DNA from: Clostridiales bacterium
GTDB lineage: Bacteria; Bacillota; Desulfotomaculia; Desulfotomaculales; VENG01
Assembly: GCA_016278505.1 (NCBI GenBank)
Contig: JADQBQ010000016.1
Location: 1 to 64,000, forward strand
Direction: 5' to 3'
DNA: 64,000 nt
The notes below the pieces were generated by a model. The model did no database searches, was not told the origin of the DNA, and was given only the letters and a program-made list of their open reading frames with translations. Both the position numbers and the translations under genes were made by a program. Numbering within the stretch: position 1 is the stretch's first letter; each line of letters opens with the position of its first letter. Shown piece after piece: positions 1 through 8,893 of the stretch.

Positions 1-574
1 ACGTACAGTTCTTAGGCGAGAAGGAGGGAGCAATCCCTCCGACTTAGCCGACAGTAACATATTGTCGGGAGAAGATCCGGTCATTGGGCTAGGATGTTGA
101 AACTTGCCTTATGGTTAAAAAAAGAAATCTAGGTGTTATTAGCTTCGGGTATACGCTCGAAGTTTTCTGCATTTTATGGGGGGGGGTGATGGCTACTGCA
201 AGAGGGTGTTAATGTGGCTTACATGCATTGTTTTTGGCGGCAGAAGCTTCAGCTGAAGCTTTGGCGTTTACAGCGTTGGTATTGGCAGAATTTGCTTTTG
301 AGTAAGCGTTATATGACCGGATACACCCGAAGCAAAAAATAATAATTTTTTACTCATAGGGTAGTTTCTTATGCCAGCCTGAGACCGGATCCCGCAAATA
401 AAACAAGTGCTTCGTAATCCAGACAAAATATGCATCAATTAATAGTCGTTCCCAATTATTAAAGAAAAAATCTCGGTTAAAGCTTTAAAAAACAAACGAA
501 GGAAGTTTCCCATTTTGTCATTTTTTTGATAAAATTGCATTTAGCTGTTTTTCAAAAAAAGGGGGGGCGCTGCT
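1..574. other. Leader/intergenic region before ktrA-like gene, no convincing gene
   Basis: No convincing gene is seen here. One frame is open from the window edge to a stop at 98-100 (about 32 residues); it could be the tail of a gene cut by the window, but I do not recognise it. The stretch holds several self-complementary segments: a CCGACA/TGTCGG hairpin near 49-68, ATCCGGTCAT (75-84) matching ATGACCGGAT (313-322), and GCTTCGGGT (142-150) matching ACCCGAAGC (325-333). The last 200 bases are AT-rich and should hold the promoter of the potassium genes. The start of the next gene is set by a G-rich Shine-Dalgarno just before the ATG at 575. Confidence 0.4.
244..261. repeat. 18-bp perfect palindrome
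   Basis: AAGCTTCAGCTGAAGCTT is its own reverse complement. It lies in the non-coding leader between two longer-range inverted segments. It could be a protein-binding site or the tip of a longer structure; its role is unknown. Confidence 0.6.
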
Positions 575-1234
575 ATGAAGAACAAGCAACTTGCTGTCAT
601 TGGCCTTGGCCGATTTGGCATGAATTTAACAAAAGAATTAAGTCGTATGAATTATGATGTGCTAGCTATGGATAATGATGAGGATAAAATTAATGAAATT
701 GCAGAAATAGCTACTCATGCCTTTCAAGCCGATGCAATGGATGAAAAGGCTTTGCAATCTGTTGGTATCAGGAATTTTGACATAGTTGTAGTTTCTATTG
801 CAGAAAACATCCAGGTCAATATATTAACAACCATCCTATTAAAAGAGATGGGCGTTAAGAAGGTTGTTGCAAAAGCTCGAAATAACCTTCATGGCAAAGT
901 GCTAGAAAAAATAGGAGCAGACGTAATCATCTACCCTGAAAGGGATATGGCTGTAAAACTTGCACGGTCACTTGTTTCCAAAAACATTTTGGAGCATATC
1001 GATTTATCACCAACTCACAGTATTGTGGAAGTATTATCTCCCAAAATCTTTTGGGGAAGCACTTTAATGGAATTAGATGTACGGAGAAAACTAGGTATCA
1101 CCGCCCTAGCCATCAAGCGTAATCAAGAAATTATTGTCGCTCCACGTGCAAGTCAGGAAATTTTGGAAGGGGATATTCTAGTTATCATTGGGAAGAATAC
1201 GGATCTTGACCATATAAGCGAAATGGAATCTTGA
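575..1234 (+). CDS. ktrA: KtrA/TrkA-family potassium uptake regulatory (RCK) protein
   Basis: A cytoplasmic nucleotide-binding gating subunit for a KtrB/TrkH-type potassium transporter. Residues 6-125 form the TrkA-N (RCK) Rossmann fold, with the dinucleotide motif GLGRFG near residue 10 and an acidic residue at the end of strand beta-2 (MDNDED). Residues about 135-219 are the TrkA-C domain (VLSPKIFWGSTLMELD, DILVIIGK). The length of 219 aa is normal for KtrA. The ATG follows a G-rich Shine-Dalgarno. The next gene, 19 bp downstream, is its expected membrane partner but is broken (see the ktrB pseudogene), so this RCK protein may be orphaned or may serve another transporter. ATP/ADP or NAD binding and c-di-AMP binding at TrkA-C are family knowledge and were not tested here. 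Confidence 0.9.
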   Translation: MKNKQLAVIGLGRFGMNLTKELSRMNYDVLAMDNDEDKINEIAEIATHAFQADAMDEKALQSVGIRNFDIVVVSIAENIQVNILTTILLKEMGVKKVVAKARNNLHGKVLEKIGADVIIYPERDMAVKLARSLVSKNILEHIDLSPTHSIVEVLSPKIFWGSTLMELDVRRKLGITALAIKRNQEIIVAPRASQEILEGDILVIIGKNTDLDHISEMES

Positions 1235-1253
1235 TTTTAACGAGGTAATTTAA

Positions 1254-2091
1254 ATGTACAAACGACAGTTAACCCCTCCACAGTTGCTGGTTGTCAGCTT
1301 TGGAGTGCTAATTCTTATCGGCAGCATCTTACTGTCTACGCCATGGGCGATAAAAGAAGGTACGCCAGATTGGTTGACATCCATATTTACGGCTACTTCC
1401 GCTGTATGCGTTACCGGACTGGTAGTGGTGGATACTGGAACACACTGGTCTTTATTTGGACAACTTGTTATTATGTTGTTAATCCAGGTAGGTGGTTTAG
1501 GTATAATGTCTTTTGCCACCTTCTTTGCATTACTTTTAGGAAAAAGGATTTATCTTAAACAACGGCTGGTAATGCAGCAAGCTTTAAACCAACCTTCAAT
1601 CGAAGGAATCGTTAGGATTTTCCGTTATCTTTTGATATTCTCTTTTGCGATCGAGGCAATTGCTGGATTAATACTGGCTATGCACTGGTCAGGTTCTTTG
1701 GATATGCCAAAGGCACTCTGGTTTGGCATTTTCCATTCGATTTCCGCTTTCAATAATGCAGGGTTTGACTTATTTGGAGGATTTAGTAGTTTAACGACGT
1801 ATACTGCTGATCCTATAACAAATCTGGTTATATCAAGCCTATTTATTTTTGGAGGACTTGGATTTGTAGTACTCTATGAGATTTACACTTTTCGAAGAAA
1901 TAAAAGGTTTTCTTTGCATTCAAAAGTAGTGCCTTGGATTAACAACTGAATTAAATAATATGGGACGCGTGTTGATAATAATTACGATGTTTGTTGGGCG
2001 TTTGGGACCAATTACTATTGGATACGCATTGGCATATCAACATAAACAACCTAATATTCATCGCCCTAAAGGTAAAATTATGATAGGCTAA
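1254..2091 (+). pseudogene. ktrB: KtrB/TrkH-type potassium transporter, internally deleted
   Basis: The open frame from 1254 encodes about 226 residues of a normal KtrB N-terminal half. It has several hydrophobic segments and pore-loop-like sequences (ATSAVCVTGL, ISAFNNAGFDL), ending at SLHSKVV. The frame then stops at 1949. From about 1936 another frame reads GLTTELNNMGRVLIIIT...GRLGP...KIMIG and stops at 2091, which is the conserved C-terminal end of KtrB. Intact KtrB proteins are roughly 440-450 aa, so about 170-200 residues (the third and fourth pore repeats) are missing and the junction is out of frame. As written the gene cannot give a four-repeat channel. An assembly collapse is the main alternative. 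It follows ktrA with operon spacing. Confidence 0.85.
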
Positions 2092-2220
2092 TTACTTACT
2101 GCAACTACCACCAAAATAACACATCATTTGGGATCTTTTGCTTTTCTCTGGATATTTTCATTTTCACTCAATTTATTGAATGGCTAAATACACAATATGA
2201 AGTTTTAGAGGTGTTTTCCT

Positions 2221-3219
2221 GTGAAATCACAAAACAGGGCGATTATTATTGCTACTATAGCTTTATTATTTGTAATATTAGGTGGAAGCATTGCATTTAT
2301 GATTGTTGAGGATTTTACTTTTGTTGATGCTATTTGGTTGACTATAATTAGTATTACCACTGTGGGATTCGGCGATATTGTACCCAATTCTGTAGCCGGG
2401 CGAATTATTGTACTGTTCATTGTGATAAGCGGTTTATGGCTTTTTACATATGTTCTGGGAAATTTCTTTTCAAGTTTAGTAGAGGGTCACTTAATTGACT
2501 TATGGGGGAAAAGAATAATGATGAAAAAAGTTAAGGCTTTAAATAATCACATTATTGTTTGTGGTGCAGGACGAGTGGGCCACGAAGTAATCATGGAACT
2601 TAAAAATAACGGCACACCTTTCGTAGTAATAGAAAAAGAGGAAAAAAAATTTAAAGACCTACGGGGAGACAATGTATTATACATAGAAGGCGATGCTACT
2701 GAAGATAAAACTTTAAACTTGGCTGGCATTGAAAAAGCAAAAGGTATTATTATTTCCCTTGCTGATGATGCCGGCAATCTATTTGTTACTATGTCAGCAA
2801 GAACCATTAATCCTGGGATGAAAATAATAGCCAGGGCAAATAGGCCGGGAAACATCAATAAAATAAAGCGTGCCGGTGCAGATTCGGTATTTTGCCCATC
2901 TTTGATGGCTGGAAAAAGAATGGCTTTATCTATTATAAAACCTGCCAGCGTTGCCTATGTACAGGCTTTGACCGACACTAACAAAGTCAATTTAGAACTG
3001 GAAGAACTAATATTGGGCAAAAGTTGTCCTATAGTAAACAAGCCACTTAAGGATTCTGGAATGCGTGAAGATTTTAATACTTTACTACTAGCCTTAAAGA
3101 GAGATAACGATACAATTCTAAACCCTGGCCCAAACGAAGTACTATTACCAGGAGATATTATGATTGTTTGTGGTCCCGCAAATGAATTGTCAAAATTAGA
3201 AAAACTAGCTTTGGGATAA
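2221..3219 (+). CDS. Two-TM potassium channel with C-terminal RCK domain
   Basis: An integral membrane K+ channel subunit of the MthK/Kch type. Two membrane helices (about 7-29 and 62-82) flank the pore helix and the selectivity filter TVGFGD at residues 47-52. A Rossmann RCK (TrkA-N) domain starts at about 110 with GAGRVG near 115-120, and a TrkA-C domain occupies about 245-332. The length of 332 aa is typical. The start codon is GTG, placed by the GAGGTG ribosome site a few bases upstream. It lies 130 bp after the broken ktrB gene on the same strand, so the locus keeps one intact potassium pathway. The family forms tetramers gated by ligand binding to the RCK ring; which ligand applies here cannot be read from the sequence. 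Confidence 0.93.
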   Translation: MKSQNRAIIIATIALLFVILGGSIAFMIVEDFTFVDAIWLTIISITTVGFGDIVPNSVAGRIIVLFIVISGLWLFTYVLGNFFSSLVEGHLIDLWGKRIMMKKVKALNNHIIVCGAGRVGHEVIMELKNNGTPFVVIEKEEKKFKDLRGDNVLYIEGDATEDKTLNLAGIEKAKGIIISLADDAGNLFVTMSARTINPGMKIIARANRPGNINKIKRAGADSVFCPSLMAGKRMALSIIKPASVAYVQALTDTNKVNLELEELILGKSCPIVNKPLKDSGMREDFNTLLLALKRDNDTILNPGPNEVLLPGDIMIVCGPANELSKLEKLALG

Positions 3220-3252
3220 AAGTTCCTTAGAAATTGCCAAATAGTTCAGCAT

Positions 3253-3293
3253 AAAAAAGGATAGAGGGCACTTTGCCAGTAACCCTGCTATCC
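3253..3293 (-). terminator. Intrinsic terminator of the orphan OpuAC gene
   Basis: On the minus strand the stem GGATAGCAGGG / CCCTCTATCC is followed by TTTTTT. It lies between two convergent genes (channel ending 3219, lipoprotein ending 3329). Confidence 0.65.
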
Positions 3294-3328
3294 CCTGCAA
3301 AACTTCATCGGGCATTATGGTTCTTGAA

Positions 3329-4300
3329 TTAATAAGCTTGCTGCACAACCTTCTGTGCATCTTGCCCGTCAACAGTTTTGACTCCTTCCAACCAAGGATT
3401 AACTACATCTAAATTATCTGCAACCCATTCCTTGGCTACTACTTCCGGATCGCGTTTTTTCTTCCCGTATTCCATGATCCACGCACTTTGAATTTCACTG
3501 TTGATTTTAAATTGCTTTAAGAACCTGGTCAGGTTAGGATCATCTTCAGGCAGCCCGCTCCTGGCAATGGTACCGATCTTACTGGGCTTGCCCCAAATAC
3601 TTTCCGGGTCATCCAGGTACTTCATATCATAAGCCACATTCATCCAGTGGGGCTTCCAACCACTGAACACAATCCATTCCTTGGACTCGGTAGCTCTCTC
3701 CACGGAAGCCAGCATGGCGGATGTGCTGCTCTCCAGCACCTTCCAGTCACCCAAACCATAGGTGTCATTGTCAACAGCTTTCATCATAATTTCATTACCG
3801 GCATTACCCGGTTCGATTCCATAAATCTTGCGGTCAAATTTGTCTGCATACTTGTCCAAATCCGCCAGGGATTTAACCCCTGCTTCATATACATAAGTGG
3901 GGACAGCTGACCGGTACAGACTCTTTTCCACATTATTACCCAACACCACAATGGTGCCGTCATCAATGTATTGCTGCAAAGTATCTCCCAGGCTATTAAA
4001 CCAGGTTCCGGCAAAGGCATCTACATCACCCGTGGACACGGCCTTAAGCAGTATGGGCACCGTAAAGGTATTAATTTTAACTTCATAGCCAAGGTTGTCT
4101 AAAACTTCCTTTAATACATAGGTTTTTTGAGTTACTCCCGGCCATTCAACAATGCCTAAAGTAACATCTTTCTGAAAGGTCTGTTCACTACCGGTGTTTT
4201 CTTCTTGCTGCTGTGGTGCTTGCTCACCACATGCAGTAAGGGTACCTACAGATAGAATCAACAGCAACATAACTACTAAAGAAATATGTTTTCTTATAAT
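3329..4300 (-). CDS. Glycine-betaine/choline-type (OpuAC) substrate-binding lipoprotein, orphan
   Basis: An extracytoplasmic solute-binding lipoprotein of the OpuAC/ProX family, which normally captures quaternary amines for an ABC importer. The body holds the family pattern of two alpha/beta lobes (ITLGIVEWPG-like opening, WFNSLGDTL, FSGWKPHWMN). The track ORF begins at an ATG (4270) with no ribosome site and gives a signal peptide lacking positive charges. Ten codons upstream an ATT at 4298-4300 sits 8 bases after AGGGAGG and gives MIRKHISLVV..., a proper lipoprotein signal with lipobox LTAC. I therefore prefer the ATT start (323 aa). No permease or ATPase is adjacent; the complete transporter lies at 45.8-48.7 kb. 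The exact ligand is unknown. Confidence 0.85.
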   Translation of the reverse strand: MIRKHISLVVMLLLILSVGTLTACGEQAPQQQEENTGSEQTFQKDVTLGIVEWPGVTQKTYVLKEVLDNLGYEVKINTFTVPILLKAVSTGDVDAFAGTWFNSLGDTLQQYIDDGTIVVLGNNVEKSLYRSAVPTYVYEAGVKSLADLDKYADKFDRKIYGIEPGNAGNEIMMKAVDNDTYGLGDWKVLESSTSAMLASVERATESKEWIVFSGWKPHWMNVAYDMKYLDDPESIWGKPSKIGTIARSGLPEDDPNLTRFLKQFKINSEIQSAWIMEYGKKKRDPEVVAKEWVADNLDVVNPWLEGVKTVDGQDAQKVVQQAY

Positions 4301-4395
4301 GGTGAAAACCTCCCTGTAAATTTATTCATACTATATGTGTAGTCACATCAAATTGCATAGCAGATAAAATTTCACCCCCAATATTTTCAATTGTT

Positions 4396-4725
4396 TTACC
4401 TGTTGCCAAGAACTTCTGCTATTTTTTCCTTGACTTCTTTAGCCTCGACTGCACCCGCGAGTTTTCCTTTATATTCGCCCTCATTGAAAAAAACTATTTG
4501 CGGAACTCCCATTAAGGAAAATCTTTGGCATAAGTTGTTATTTTCTTCAGCATCAACAAAATAGAAACCAAATTCACCTTCATATTGAGATTGTAATTTT
4601 TCTAACACCGAAAGGACCTCTTTACATATGTGGCAACTTTTTCTGGAGAAGATCACCAGGCAGGGCTCACAGTTATCATAGATAGTTTCTTCAAATTGGT
4701 TTGAGTTTAATTGTTGCAAAGACAT
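4396..4725 (-). CDS. Thioredoxin-like protein with CHIC active site
   Basis: A small thioredoxin-fold protein (109 aa) for thiol-disulfide exchange in the cytoplasm. The redox motif CHIC is at residues 31-34 after the strand PCLVIFSRKS, and the cis-proline region GVPQIVFF follows, as in thioredoxins. The motif differs from the usual WCGPC, so it belongs with divergent thioredoxin-like proteins. The track start (TTG, 4743) overlaps the ribosome site; GGAGGGGTGG lies 6 bases before the ATG at 4725, which I take as the start. There is no signal peptide. It sits between the orphan lipoprotein and the phosphodiesterase gene, all on the minus strand. The partner protein is unknown. Confidence 0.85.
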   Translation of the reverse strand: MSLQQLNSNQFEETIYDNCEPCLVIFSRKSCHICKEVLSVLEKLQSQYEGEFGFYFVDAEENNNLCQRFSLMGVPQIVFFNEGEYKGKLAGAVEAKEVKEKIAEVLGNR

Positions 4726-4783
4726 ATTTTTCCACCCCTCCAATTAACCAGGCTTATGTTGCGCTTTTATTTTACCTCGCTTT

Positions 4784-4817
4784 AAAAAACAGCTATCGGA
4801 GTGTTACCCCGATAGCT
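4784..4817 (-). terminator. Intrinsic terminator after the phosphodiesterase gene
   Basis: The perfect stem AGCTATCGG / CCGATAGCT (4791-4799, 4809-4817) is followed on the minus strand by GTTTTTT. It starts just after the stop codon of the minus-strand gene ending at 4824. Confidence 0.85.
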
Positions 4818-4823
4818 TGTTTA

Positions 4824-6872
4824 TTAAATATCTTCTGACAGAATCTGATAAACCGGAGCGCCTTCACATTGCGCAGGGTAACGCAAACCTAACAATGCTG
4901 AAATTGAAGGTGTAACGTCAACTTGTCTGATAATACGTTCTGTTTTACATCCGGGCTTAATGCCAGGACCTGCCGCTACAAAAATTGGTGAAACTGATGA
5001 TTCAAAATATCCCTCTGAAGTTGAAATACCATCGCCATGCAATCTGTTGTATCCTTCTTCAATGGAGAAGAAAATATCACCACATTCCGGACCATTAGCA
5101 CCAAGTAGCACTGCGTCTTTGTTTCTTAAAGCGATACCGATAACACGTTTACCTGTCCTATGATCTCTGTAATTGTACAAATCAGAGATTATTTGTTCTT
5201 CCAAATCATACTTATCTTTCGGATCTACAATACCATATTTGTCTCGACCTTTGAGATTGACATAAATATAGTTACTACGGATCTGAACAGCCCTTGTCTT
5301 TTCCCAATCTACTTCTCTTAGGGAATTGCCGTTTTCATCTTTTTTCATCACTGTATAGCCCAATTCTTCCATCACCGGTGTACTAAGGCCGCCATATTCA
5401 CCAATAATAGGAGGTACGTTTTCCCCAACTATCAGACCATGGTCACTTACAAGTAACACGGTCCAACCTTCATCCAATAAATGCATGAATTCACCGAGAT
5501 AATCATCTGTTTGCAGATAGAATTTTTCAATAAAATCTTGATAGGTTTTTTCATCTGTATAATTCCAAGGTTCCAGTGTCTTCGCCAGATGCCATAACTG
5601 GTGACCTGCACAATCAATATTATGGAGATGGGATATAACTACTTCATATCCCTTTTCTTTAATGCAATAATTCAGGCAGTCGGCTTGCCATTTGTTATAA
5701 GGTACCCAAGAAGGTTCAAATACTTCACGAACTATATCATCCTCTTCACCACCGATTAAACTAACAGGTGGAACATGACCAACATTTTCAATTATTTCTT
5801 TATAAAGAGATTTGGGATGCCATAATTGGTCACTAGAAATATCTAAAGCATTACTAATCCAAAGTCTAACCTTTTCACCTGCTGGATCGAGTTCCATAAT
5901 CTTCATCGAGCGGCATGCCGGCTTAGTAACTTCATTTTTTGTAACATCATCAATAATACCGGTAACCATTTTATCTTTTTCTAAAGTAACAATGGGCGTT
6001 TCTGCCTTCTTATTCTTATAAATAGCCACTCGATCATATTCGCCGGCTTCATTTTTAAGAATTAAGGCTGGACGTCTCATTACACCACCGGAAGTAAGGA
6101 TGGTGAATTCTTTAGCCCCTTCCGGAGCATTTACCCAACCTGCAGCATCTCTAAGAGGAGAGTTGACAATATCATAAGCTACCTTACTACCAATAACAAC
6201 TTCTGTATCCTCTTCCTCCATAACATAAGTACGAATTTCTTCACCTTCACGGGATTTATCGCCCCACCAAAGTTCCATCATTTCATCATCAACATCATCG
6301 TCTAAAGTGTCTTCCAAATCGGTAATTATGCAACCAACACCGGCTTGCTTCTCCACTCTTGGCGCGTAACGTACTTCTTCAATTTCAGGTGTAGCGACAA
6401 TAATTTTTTCCCAATCAAGCTGTGCAACGCCCATATTAACTGAACCTGGTTGTGTACCATCCACAACACTCAGATTTTCACTGGTAGATGACGGGGGCCA
6501 AGCGCTCCCGGGCCAATGCCAAACCATAGTTTTCAAACCTGCTTCGGCAGTAATATTCCATATTTGTTCTGCGGTGCAATTACGAGAATCTAAATTATAA
6601 ACAACCGCATCTAGACTTTTGGGAGATTGCTTCCAAAAACAGGTGATATTATGAGTTCCTGGATAAGCACCCGTAGCAAGTGTGGTCCAACAAGGCGGTG
6701 TAATCGTTGGAATAGCACCAAGTAGGGTCAAATCTTCTCTAGCAGCTCCCCGGTCAATCAATTTTTGCAAGTTAGGCATTTTCCCCTCAGCTAAGAATTT
6801 CCGGCTAATTCTGGGATCCATGCCATCAACGCCTAATACCAATACTTTATTGGTAAGTGCCTTTCTTTTCAT
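4824..6872 (-). CDS. Type I phosphodiesterase / nucleotide pyrophosphatase family protein
   Basis: A metal-dependent phospho- or sulfo-ester hydrolase of the alkaline phosphatase superfamily. The N-terminus carries the metal-binding DGMD (residues 16-19) and the nucleophile region TITPPCWTTLATGAYPGTHN, with Thr near 58 as the likely catalytic residue. Later metal ligands are visible as HNIDCAGHQLWH, SDHGL and the late GDGIS segment. There is no signal peptide or membrane segment, so it is predicted to be cytoplasmic. At 682 aa it is longer than simple family members, with an insert between about 150 and 380. The ATG at 6872 follows GGGAGG. A LysR gene is divergent 254 bp away and may regulate it. 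The substrate cannot be named; phosphonoacetate-, phosphoglycerate- and nucleotide-acting enzymes share these motifs. Confidence 0.85.
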   Translation of the reverse strand: MKRKALTNKVLVLGVDGMDPRISRKFLAEGKMPNLQKLIDRGAAREDLTLLGAIPTITPPCWTTLATGAYPGTHNITCFWKQSPKSLDAVVYNLDSRNCTAEQIWNITAEAGLKTMVWHWPGSAWPPSSTSENLSVVDGTQPGSVNMGVAQLDWEKIIVATPEIEEVRYAPRVEKQAGVGCIITDLEDTLDDDVDDEMMELWWGDKSREGEEIRTYVMEEEDTEVVIGSKVAYDIVNSPLRDAAGWVNAPEGAKEFTILTSGGVMRRPALILKNEAGEYDRVAIYKNKKAETPIVTLEKDKMVTGIIDDVTKNEVTKPACRSMKIMELDPAGEKVRLWISNALDISSDQLWHPKSLYKEIIENVGHVPPVSLIGGEEDDIVREVFEPSWVPYNKWQADCLNYCIKEKGYEVVISHLHNIDCAGHQLWHLAKTLEPWNYTDEKTYQDFIEKFYLQTDDYLGEFMHLLDEGWTVLLVSDHGLIVGENVPPIIGEYGGLSTPVMEELGYTVMKKDENGNSLREVDWEKTRAVQIRSNYIYVNLKGRDKYGIVDPKDKYDLEEQIISDLYNYRDHRTGKRVIGIALRNKDAVLLGANGPECGDIFFSIEEGYNRLHGDGISTSEGYFESSVSPIFVAAGPGIKPGCKTERIIRQVDVTPSISALLGLRYPAQCEGAPVYQILSEDI

Positions 6873-7126
6873 AAATTTAATCTCCCTCCCTTACCAATAT
6901 TTCACTAATTAACATTTAATTGTTTAATATTGAGTTATCAATAATCTATTTGTGGTCATCAAAAACCAACTATGTGTTCACTTTATCACTCTCACTTTTT
7001 TTTGGGAATCAACAAAAATAGATACGGGATATCGGATAAATAGAATGGTAGACTAGAATTTACTGTTTCAAAGGTTTAAAATAAGAATATAAATAACTCG
7101 ACACAATAACGAAGGGAGTGTTAGCT

Positions 7127-8020
7127 GTGAAACTTACTCAACTGCATTATTTTATCGAAGCAGCCAAGTATAATTCTATTTCTATTGCTGCTGAAAAAAA
7201 TTACATTTCGCAATCAGCATTAAGCGCTTCTATTGCAAATTTAGAGAAAGAGCTCAATATCCTTTTGCTTGAGCGGAACTGCAAAGGAGTACAGCCCACT
7301 GAGGTCGGTAATCAGGTTATCGAAAAAGCTGTTGAAATTTTTTCAATTATTGATGAAATACGTGCTTTCTCACCAGACTATCAATCAGAAATGATTCATA
7401 TATCAGCCATTCCCTGTATTTGTGATTTTCTAATTCCCGAATGTATTATGAGGCTAACAAAGAATAATCTGCCTCTCAAATTATCCGTTCATACTGATGA
7501 AACTACGGAAGTTATCCGCAAGGTAACTTCCGGTTTTTCAAGTATAGGTCTACTTATTCATGACAGCACTTTATATTTAGGTACTCTTGAATATTATCCA
7601 TTATTTACCGATCGCTATGTACTATATGTGGGACAGGCTTCTCCGTTATACAATAAACAAAGTATCACTTTACAAGAAGCTCTATTAGAACCATATATCG
7701 CTTATCGTGAAGAATTTCAAACCCAAAACTCAGGGTTAAGCTCACTTTTTAATGGCATACAAAAGCCAAATATCGCTTTTCGTACAGATGAACTCAGCAA
7801 CATCCGTAGAATGATACAATACTCAAATTATGTTGCTTTTTTTCCAGAAAAAATGTCACAAAAAGACATCTATTTGCAAAACGGGGCAATTCGTGCCATA
7901 CCGATCTCTGACTTCGATACTAACATTTCCGTCGGCTATGTTATAAATCCAAAATATAGGATTCCTAATATTATCAATGATTTTATAAAATCAATATGCG
8001 AAAACTTTGAAGCCTTATAA
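7127..8020 (+). CDS. LysR-family transcriptional regulator
   Basis: A DNA-binding regulator with the LysR layout. A winged helix-turn-helix occupies residues 1-60 (KLTQLHYFIEAAKY...AEKNYISQSALSASIANLEKEL) and a periplasmic-binding-protein-like effector domain occupies about 85-295. The track start (GTG 7118) overlaps the ribosome site GAAGGGAG; the GTG at 7127 has correct spacing and gives the usual family start, so 297 aa. It is transcribed away from the phosphodiesterase gene, sharing a 254-bp intergenic region. By family habit it probably controls that gene and itself. The inducer is unknown. A short GCCGGT/ACCGGC stem follows the stop (8028-8058), but it has no clear T-run. Confidence 0.9.
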   Translation: MKLTQLHYFIEAAKYNSISIAAEKNYISQSALSASIANLEKELNILLLERNCKGVQPTEVGNQVIEKAVEIFSIIDEIRAFSPDYQSEMIHISAIPCICDFLIPECIMRLTKNNLPLKLSVHTDETTEVIRKVTSGFSSIGLLIHDSTLYLGTLEYYPLFTDRYVLYVGQASPLYNKQSITLQEALLEPYIAYREEFQTQNSGLSSLFNGIQKPNIAFRTDELSNIRRMIQYSNYVAFFPEKMSQKDIYLQNGAIRAIPISDFDTNISVGYVINPKYRIPNIINDFIKSICENFEAL

Positions 8021-8098
8021 TTTTTATGCCGGTCAAGGTGAAATGGACCCTAACCGGCAAATACAACATTTTATTCAATTTGATTTAGAAGAATGAAA

Positions 8099-8578
8099 TT
8101 AGTCTGCTTTTAACCATAAGGGCATTTCTAATATGGACACTGCTGCTGCTCCTCGCGTATGGGGCGGTAAACGGTATTTTATTGTTTTTTTGGACACCAA
8201 ACTGCCCAGCGCTGTGTAGCGGCGCATTTGTGATTTGACCCTGGCCATAAGCTCCAGCGGGTTAAATGGTTTGGTTACATAATCATCAGCACCAAAGTTT
8301 AGCCCGGTAATTTTATCCGTATCCTCTGATTTGGCGGATAGTATTATAATAGGGATATTTAGTTCCTCACGAATCTTTATCGTTGTAGACAGGCCATCCA
8401 GTTCCGGCATCATGATATCCAGCAGAACCAGATGGATTTTCTGTTCAGACAAAGCCTTTAAGACCTGAATTCCGTTATAGGCTTTTACTACCCCGTAATT
8501 TTCTTGCTTTAGGTATATTTCCAAAGCATCAACTATTGCGCTATCATCATCACACACTAAGACATTCAGTTTATCCAT
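8099..8578 (-). pseudogene. OmpR/VanR-type response regulator, DNA-binding domain lost
   Basis: Residues 1-120 are a complete receiver domain: acidic pocket CDDD near residue 9, phosphoacceptor region LLDIMMPELDG, conserved Ser/Thr in ILSAKS, and KPFNPLEL. The linker SQMRRYTALGSL is typical of VanR-like regulators. The sequence then leaves the family (PPHTRGAAAVSILEMPLW...) and stops at 159 aa, where a winged-helix domain of about 100 aa should follow. No such domain is found in any frame downstream and no kinase gene is nearby. The start ATG at 8578 follows GGGGTG; the track start at 8587 is too early. It may survive as a stand-alone receiver, but a deletion remnant is more likely. Upstream (8579-8893) I see only AT-rich sequence likely to hold promoters. 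Confidence 0.7.
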
Positions 8579-8893
8579 TAAGATCACCCCACTATATTGT
8601 TATATTATCTTACAATTAAATCACCTGCCTTTATAAAATAATTCTGACAGGCAATCTTTGCAAAACATTTGATAAAATTATTAAGACTTTCTTAAGATTA
8701 CCTACGCAATAATTCATCTCTTTCACCGGTCACTCCAATGATAATAAAGTACTTTTTGCGAAAGGTAATGTATAAAGCGTAGACGCTTAAAAAATATTTT
8801 TATGTTCCATGCAAACAGGAACAATACTTCTGTCATGTCGAAGAATTGAACATAGTCCAAGACAAACTAGAAAGCATGAGGGGGATTATTAAT

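Noticed and set aside
1-574. c-di-AMP (ydaO-type) riboswitch before the potassium genes
   Set aside because: Expected from gene context, but the conserved core elements could not be found.
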